This document shows, one piece after another, positions 58,701 through 64,000 of a stretch of DNA of 64,000 nucleotides (the stretch's first letter is position 1; each line of letters opens with the position of its first letter). The position numbers and the translations under genes were made by a program. A model generated the notes under the pieces. The model saw only the letters and a program-made list of their open reading frames with translations. It searched no databases and had not been told where the DNA came from. Source of the stretch: Amoebophrya sp. A120 (taxonomy: Eukaryota; Sar; Dinophyceae; Syndiniales; Amoebophryaceae); contig CAJINV010000003.1 in NCBI GenBank assembly GCA_905178155.1, forward strand, positions 4,153,253 through 4,217,252, given 5' to 3'.

Positions 58701-61700
58701 TGCCCTTGTTGTGCGGAAAGAGAGTAGGTGGTGGTCGTTTGGGTTTGACTATGTTGTAAGCCATACGTGAAAAGTTGCCGGTCACTGGGTCCCGTTTCCG
58801 GGCTAACTCCCACGTCTCGTTCCGCCACCAATACCATGCGTATGTTTGGGGTATCTCCCCTCGTGGGGTAGCGTCCGCTGGCCGATTATATGGACGGTAT
58901 TGCGCTAGAAGCGACTCCTGCGTTTCTGTAGGAAATTTTTGAGGGACACATTGTTCACAATTGTGGCTCTATTTTGACGTGTGTCCGCAACCAGCAGATT
59001 ATATATCGAGTTTGCTCGCGGACGCGGAATACACAGGCACACATGCTACGGCTGTGTAGTTCCAATATTAGCAGTGTCAGTGACTGTCGTCGTGACAAGG
59101 GGTTGGCATTTTTGGCTGCTGACTGGCCCAATCAACAGCCAATGCCACCCTGTTGATCTTGCTGTTCGAAGCCATATTTCAAAAAATAAAAAACGATCGT
59201 AGTATACAATTACAAAATACATCACGAGAAGATGGATCCTCTAAATACCTGGATGCTTGACGACGTGTTGGTGACCAACATATTCCGGCTTAAAGTTCTT
59301 ATCATTGATTGTCGCCGGATCAGGCCATCCTGATCTATCCTCTTCCTCAGGTTGGGGCGGCAGTCGGGACTTCGTCGGGAGCGACTCCAATGCTGCGGCG
59401 GACAGGGGCTGCACTACCGGCCGGGGCGATTCTCGGGGTCCATCGGACCACTGATCAGCTGCTCGCGAAGCGCGTGTGTTGTCGACACTTATTTCTGCCG
59501 TGCTGCCATAACTCACGATGGCGGTGCTTGTCGTTGCAAAGGTTGGAGTATCCATCTCGTTCTTGAGGATGTTCTTGCTCGTCCTCGTTCCCCGGGTTCC
59601 GGCGTCTCTCTCCTTACTACTGCGCTCTTTCCGTTGGCTCTGTTCCACGCCTTGATCGGGGTGCAGCTCCGAAGCTTCAATCTCTGATTGATTCGCGGCC
59701 GCTTCTGCAGTAGCGACAGCGTGCTCCGTTTCTTCTCTCGTTAACGCAGGAACAGGGAGGCGCTTCTTCGAGCTTACGGCCGGTTGATTCGATGCTTCAT
59801 CAACATCATCGGGAGCCAGCTGAAGGTCTTGTTTGGCTTTGGAACCTCCAGGCCCCTGCTCTTTGCCTTTGTGCTTCGTGCCGGTCGTAGTTACAGCTGC
59901 TCCACCTGCTGCGCTTGCTTTGACTCGTCCCGCTTTGGCTTTCGCTTTAGCCTTCGTCGCAGTCTTGTTTTTCGCGCTCTTCGGCCCCGCTTTAGCTTTA
60001 TTGGTCGACGCCTTTGCATTCGCTTTGTTTTTTGCAGCAGCTCCCGCACCGTGCTTCGAAGTACCTCCAGGCGCGGGCTTTCGCACATTGCTTCCTCGTG
60101 CATTGTGCTTTTTTGCGCCGATTTCTCCATCTGCCTCGCCAGAAAATACGGACCCGGCTTCCGACCCCGACCCATCCTGTTCTTCTTCACTCTCGTCCTC
60201 ATCATCCTGATCTTCTTCGCTGTCCTCCGCATCTTCGGGATTAGGATTAGCGACAGTCTTCCTGCTCACCATTCCCATTCGCGACGATGAGTTTGCAGCT
60301 CCTGCTCCCGCAGCTGCCCCGGCGCCCTTGCTTTTTCCCCCGGCATTCCTAGATGCTTTTCGTCGCTCACGCGCAGTTTGTGCCAATACAGCAGCCTTCC
60401 CACCACCGCCTCTGGCAGTCGCCTTGCTTCCCACCTTCGCTTTCGCTTTTCCTCTCGGGGCCGCGGCAGTTTCCTCCTCTTGTGAGGAAGGCACATAGTT
60501 GTCATCCGAGTCTTCTTCATCTTCGTCCTCCTCTTCTTCCTCCTCCGCGGCCGACTCCGAAACTTCAACCTCCAAGGGACCTTGGTCCATCACATCTTCC
60601 GCAGGTGCTGTCGCTTTTTTGGTCGTTGACCCTGAGGGCGGCGCTACACGACTTGCGGCCCCGCCCTGGGCAGCTCTACTTTGCTGTCGACCGCGCGGCC
60701 CGCCTGCTGCCTTCGACTGTGGTTTTGTCGTCGACTTCTTGTTCGCCGTCGTGTTCCTCTGCTTGCCAGTATTTTCCTCACTGGCGGCAGCACTTTTCGC
60801 CGCTCTCCACTCCTCAAACTCCTTCGTCCACTGAGGCAGGTAATCTGTGGTGCGCATTGTAAATAACGATAATCTCAGGATCGCTTTAAGTAGACACAAC
60901 TACACGCATCTTCATCTTGACCTAGTACTCATGCTTGTCTATTACATACTTACATCGGTCATCATAATCAAAAGAATTTGGGCCGTAGCAGTAAGTGCTA
61001 TACCTTCGTCATAATGCGCGGCCCCGGAGACCCAGAAAATGTCATTATCTTGCTTTTCCCTGTGCCATTCCGGCAAGTCGTTCGGGTCCAGCACGAGTTT
61101 CGGATCGGTCTTCTGACGCGTGCGCTCCGCTACGTCAAAAGGAATCTCGTGCGTTTCGGTGGGGCGCAGGTAGCAACGGAAGTAGATGCGGGCGAAGTGC
61201 TCGTCCTTGTCCAGCATGGTGTGCAGACACAACCCGTCCGCATACTCCACGGCTTCCTCGGCGAGCTCCTCATTCGCAAAGGTGACGACCACCACATCCT
61301 TCTGCTCGTTGTAGAATGCCGCGGTCACCACCTCGACAAAGTCCGGCACGATCGGCCCGGTCGGACCCCGTCGCTTGCCCCCATAGTCCTTAATAAGCTG
61401 CTCGAACCGCTTCCCGTAAAAGCACTCCTCAAAAAAGGCCCGGACCTGTGAAGGTGGAAAGCGATGATACGTTGGGAATTCTTGAAAATACACCAGTCCA
61501 AGTTCTTGATGCAACTGTTTTTTTTTTAGTACAACATCGTGGAGAACGCGACAAACGCTGAAAAAACTGAAGCGAACGTTTTTGGTTTTCGTTCATGCAG
61601 AAAGAACTTGTTGAAAAACCATCACAGCCGCCATGATTCCTTTTTTCCAACCAGATCCACGGGCAACAAAAGGCACGCGATATTTTTGATTTTGATCAAC

Positions 61701-62900
61701 CCTGGTGGCGTCTTCATGCACAGCTGTCATGGCAATTGGTGAAGGTGATAGCGCTAGGCGAAGAGAGCCATCATCAACTCTCTGTGCGAGAACCTCTATT
61801 TATCGCCTCGACGTGGACGTCGTGCGTCTGCTGCGTCGACTTATTTAAGTTTGTATTTGTAATTTGTTCTCCTGTAGTACTTACAATACCTGCGTTGTGT
61901 GGTCACGAAACTGCTGTTTGTCGATTTTCGGCAAGATGTCAGCAGGAACCCAAACATCGCACATTTTGCTGCAAGCGGTCCTGGCTGTCGGAGGCTTTGC
62001 TCAAGGAGGACTCCCACAGCGAAGAGCTTGTTGTCCAATCGTGACCACGCGTAGTTTCGTGGTTTGTTCCAAATCCAATAGCCGCGGTTACATAACGATA
62101 ACACCAGACGACCCAGAGGACGAGACTGCTTCTACTTCTGTAACCAAACTTTACGGAGCATTTCAGTAATTTTGTAGCTGCGATTCGATGAAATAATGAA
62201 AATCGGTTCGAGGCCGCGACGGGACTGCTTCATTTCAACTTGATGGCTCCACCTCGCCATGCTCGCGTCTTTCAGATTCGTTCCTCTGCGGATGAGATTA
62301 GGGTACTTATTTTCGCTCGTTCGCCGCAACACGCAGATCCAAAGCGAATTCTGGAAAGTTCAAGTCGGAGATATTCTTCAACAGCGTGGTGTAATGTGAA
62401 GGCACAGGCAGTCTGGTTGGATTCACACTGGAAACTCTATTCAGCTCCAGGTCGGTCCTCCTCGGAAAAACCTAAAAATACCCTCCGATCATGGCTCAAG
62501 AAAACTTCAGAAATGACACGTTCGCGGAAAGTAGTTGAAATCCAAATCAGAGTCAATAGCAATAATTTAGTGGTACAAAGAAATAAAAGGAAATCCCAAA
62601 TCGACAAAATGGATCGATTTGAGACCTTTCTTGTTCACCTCTGTCTACATACTCGAAAAGTCACGAAAAAACGTGGCCAACATTTTTGTATATGAAACTA
62701 CACGAGGCATTTACATTTTCGGAAAAAAACCAAGTAACTTCCTAGGAAACCGATATATTTCTTCCTCTTCAGGGCTACTCTCTGTGGTCGCTGTGTAGTC
62801 GGTGGTGTGAAAAACAATTTGACTCACAATCATAGTCATCATCGAAATCGATCTCCGTAAGAGCTCCAGGAACTGGTGGCACGATTAGGCCAGTCTCCAT
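49750..62900 (-). CDS. Giant RRM / WW-like / RS-rich / LRR protein
   Basis: A very large multi-exon gene. Four well-fixed exons (from 61445 or further right to 60954; 60899-59249; 58925-53594; 53278-49750) join with matching phases 0, 1 and 2 and close to 3668 codons. Probable 5' exons are 62900-62828 (METGLIVPPVPGALTE), 62790-62731 (phase 1 to 1) and one or more blocks at about 62420-62200. Order of content: an RRM-like domain (AFFEECFYG, then KDVVVVTFANEELAEEAV, the RNP1-like strand); Lys/Ala/Ser/Glu-rich disorder; a Trp-rich WW-like segment (AWYWWRNETWELARKRDP); a Gly/Lys/Met-rich stretch; a long Arg/Ser/Asp RS domain; Gln/Pro-rich and nuclear-localisation-like regions; LRR units across the last splice (NIDMLDLSYNVHLSD); then an acidic tail. 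The mix suggests a nuclear RNA-processing or splicing scaffold. If the splices are wrong it is several neighbouring genes. Confidence 0.65.
53279..53593 (-). other. Intron joining the RS-rich and LRR exons
   Basis: 315 nt, donor TCAAA|GTGAAC, acceptor ACCGCAG|C, phase 2. Splicing converts an in-frame stop (LSK-stop) into LSNIDMLDLSYN, which completes an LRR consensus. This is the main evidence that the two large frames are one gene. Confidence 0.65.
58926..59248 (-). other. Intron before the WW-like segment
   Basis: 323 nt, donor CCAG|GTATTT, acceptor TTCCTACAG|AA, phase 1, joining VVKHP to ETQESLLAQYRPYN. The frame on its left stays open to 58925, 140 nt upstream of the first ATG, supporting an upstream exon. 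Confidence 0.65.
60900..60953 (-). other. Short intron after the RRM-like domain
   Basis: 54 nt, donor GAT|GTAAGTATG, acceptor GCGTGTAG|TTG, phase 0. It is among the shortest introns in the window; both borders are canonical. Confidence 0.6.
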
Positions 62901-63823
62901 ACATGAAGGTCATTCGCGTGTTTGTGTTTCATAAACGCTAAACGCCATTTGTTGGATTGATTTGGAGCTGCGCGTTTGCAGCTGGTGAAGCAGAAGATCT
63001 TCAACGAAAGATCAAGATCTCGCTGTCGAACTCGCGCGAACTCGCACAAGCACACGGAAGAAAGTGCGAGTGGTGCCTTTCTTGTTCGTCTAGACAAAAC
63101 AAGAAGACTGTATTTCATTTAGATTTATCAATCTTTATGAGCCACTTGGACTTGCCGAAACAAGTAAATCAAAGGACCACCACGTCGATGTGGATCTTTT
63201 TGGTTCTACTCTTTCGAAGATCTTCTGCGACGACGACAAGCATCTGCTTTCGCACCGCAAAACGTGATGTGTACCTGCGAACAGCGATCACAGACACAGC
63301 GACCAAGATAGTATCGTCTGCATTTTCATTTGTTGAAAGGAGTGTATCACGGGTGATTTTTATCCTGCTTTCTGACCCTGTAACTTCGTGCGCGGCTGCC
63401 AGTTTATCAAGATTTATCCATGTCACTTGATGTGATCAAAATCGCCTGCGTTTTGTTGATGACGATGTTGACCAATCACATCCATAGATACTCTCGATGA
63501 TCATGGACACGGGTCACCAAATTTTATTCAGTTCCGCTATTTTTTGTCTTAGTTTTTGATCTTGGATCCTTGCCTTGCCTGCAAAGATCGGAAAAGAAAA
63601 GATAGAGAAGTAGAAGCTGAAGCGCGGGAGCTTACTTCTTGCGTTCACGACTATACTAATTTTTGTTTACTAAACTAAGTGAGATCTCGTTCTCGACAAC
63701 ATTTTCGGGAGGAAGAGGGAAGCATAGGGGGTTAAAGAACATAGGAACTTTATGTTCATTTTTTTACTTTATATGGGACGCAGCTAGTCCTAATTTAGAT
63801 TTACAGATAATAACGAACAAAAA
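62901..63823. other. Intergenic region at the right end
   Basis: About 920 nt. A minus-strand frame of 85 codons (63169-63426; contains DTILVAVSVIAVRRYTSR) and a plus-strand frame overlap each other, and neither is convincing. It presumably contains the promoter of the giant gene and the 3' UTR of the gene entering from the right. Confidence 0.4.
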
Positions 63824-64000
63824 CTAGAGTGCAAGCCAGAAGTTTTCGCGGTCTTTCGGCCCTTCTTCTAGCAACACTTCCCCGTCGAGCGTGAGGATGC
63901 GACCCGCCATAGGGCGCCCCGCGAGCTGCTGCCTGGCGAGTTTCTCGAGAAAGTCGAACCCCACGTCCTGCAGCGGCAGGCAGTTCATCACCAGCAACCG
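63824..64000 (-). CDS. C-terminal end of an unidentified protein (5' end outside window)
   Basis: 58 codons plus a TAG stop at 63826-63824, open to the window edge. The sequence is well structured and coding-like: LLVMNCLPLQDVGFDFLEKL, then GRILTLDGEVLLEEGPKD and a NFWLAL tail. Composition is GC-richer than the flank, as in other exons here. I do not recognise the family from this fragment. It would be the next gene upstream of the giant RRM-LRR gene on the same strand. Confidence 0.7.
   Translation of the reverse strand, partial: RLLVMNCLPLQDVGFDFLEKLARQQLAGRPMAGRILTLDGEVLLEEGPKDRENFWLAL

Noticed and set aside
60942-61451. Plus-strand frames opposite the RRM-like exon (for example 60978-61451)
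   Set aside because: The minus frame has an RRM-like pattern and phase-correct splicing; the plus frames have neither.
61939-62169. Plus-strand frame starting MSAGTQTSHILLQAVLAVGG that looks like a signal peptide
   Set aside because: The minus strand here also reads coding-like (SSSLWESSLSKASDSQD) and fits the 5' part of the giant gene; no downstream plus-strand exons join convincingly.
62486-62500. ATGGCTCAAG, similar to the 3' end of the dinoflagellate spliced leader
   Set aside because: The preceding bases do not match the leader (no GTAGCCATTTT), so it is a chance match.
1-64000. Bacterial features: operons, CRISPR arrays, insertion sequences, ribosome binding sites
   Set aside because: None seen; spliced eukaryotic gene families rule out a prokaryotic source for the window.

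Overview
This window is eukaryotic nuclear DNA. Genes are broken by short GT-AG introns, reading frames are rich in Ser, Ala, Gln, Asp and Lys low-complexity insertions, and the protein families (PP1 catalytic subunit, DHHC acyltransferase, MFSD5-like transporter, RRM, LRR) are eukaryotic. Every gene I can support lies on the minus strand. Head-to-tail gene order, intron-rich frames, DUF4116 repeat proteins and a probable intron-creating insertion together suggest an alveolate, most likely a dinoflagellate-lineage protist such as a syndinian (Amoebophrya-like). That assignment is inference; no rRNA or spliced-leader gene is present to prove it.

Layout in transcription order (right to left): the 3' end of an unknown gene (63824-64000); a very large RRM / WW-like / RS-rich / LRR gene (about 49750-62900) whose exon phases all agree; a gene-poor gap (48220-49749); two small poorly defined genes (about 47001-48220); a 7-kb multi-exon disordered/coiled-coil/Gly-Tyr-rich gene (about 39770-46927) containing a 1.5-kb GC-rich insertion flanked by perfect 48-bp direct repeats; a long AT-rich gap with a strong hairpin (38099-39770); a protoporphyrinogen-oxidase-like gene (35657-38041); another gap; PP1 catalytic subunit (32451-33831, three exons); a poorly defined multi-exon gene (29706-31085); a GC-rich non-coding island (about 27470-28620); a small secreted protein (26663-27154); a 1594-residue protein with an FkbM-methyltransferase-like C-terminal part (21735-26519); a DHHC palmitoyltransferase (17890-20876, four exons); an MFSD5-like transporter with a large lumenal N-terminal extension (12796-16766, seven exons); a rhomboid protease (9578-11575); and two tandem paralogous DUF4116 proteins (4676-8945 and <1-4122) sharing an intron position.

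There is no operon logic or single pathway. The membrane genes cluster loosely (rhomboid, transporter, acyltransferase). Exon coordinates were worked out by hand from splice motifs and phase; where phases close to a whole number of codons (PP1, DHHC, transporter, RRM-LRR gene, DUF4116 copy 2) I regard the models as good. Start codons were set to ATG; several open frames extend upstream only from TTG or GTG, which I did not accept as starts.
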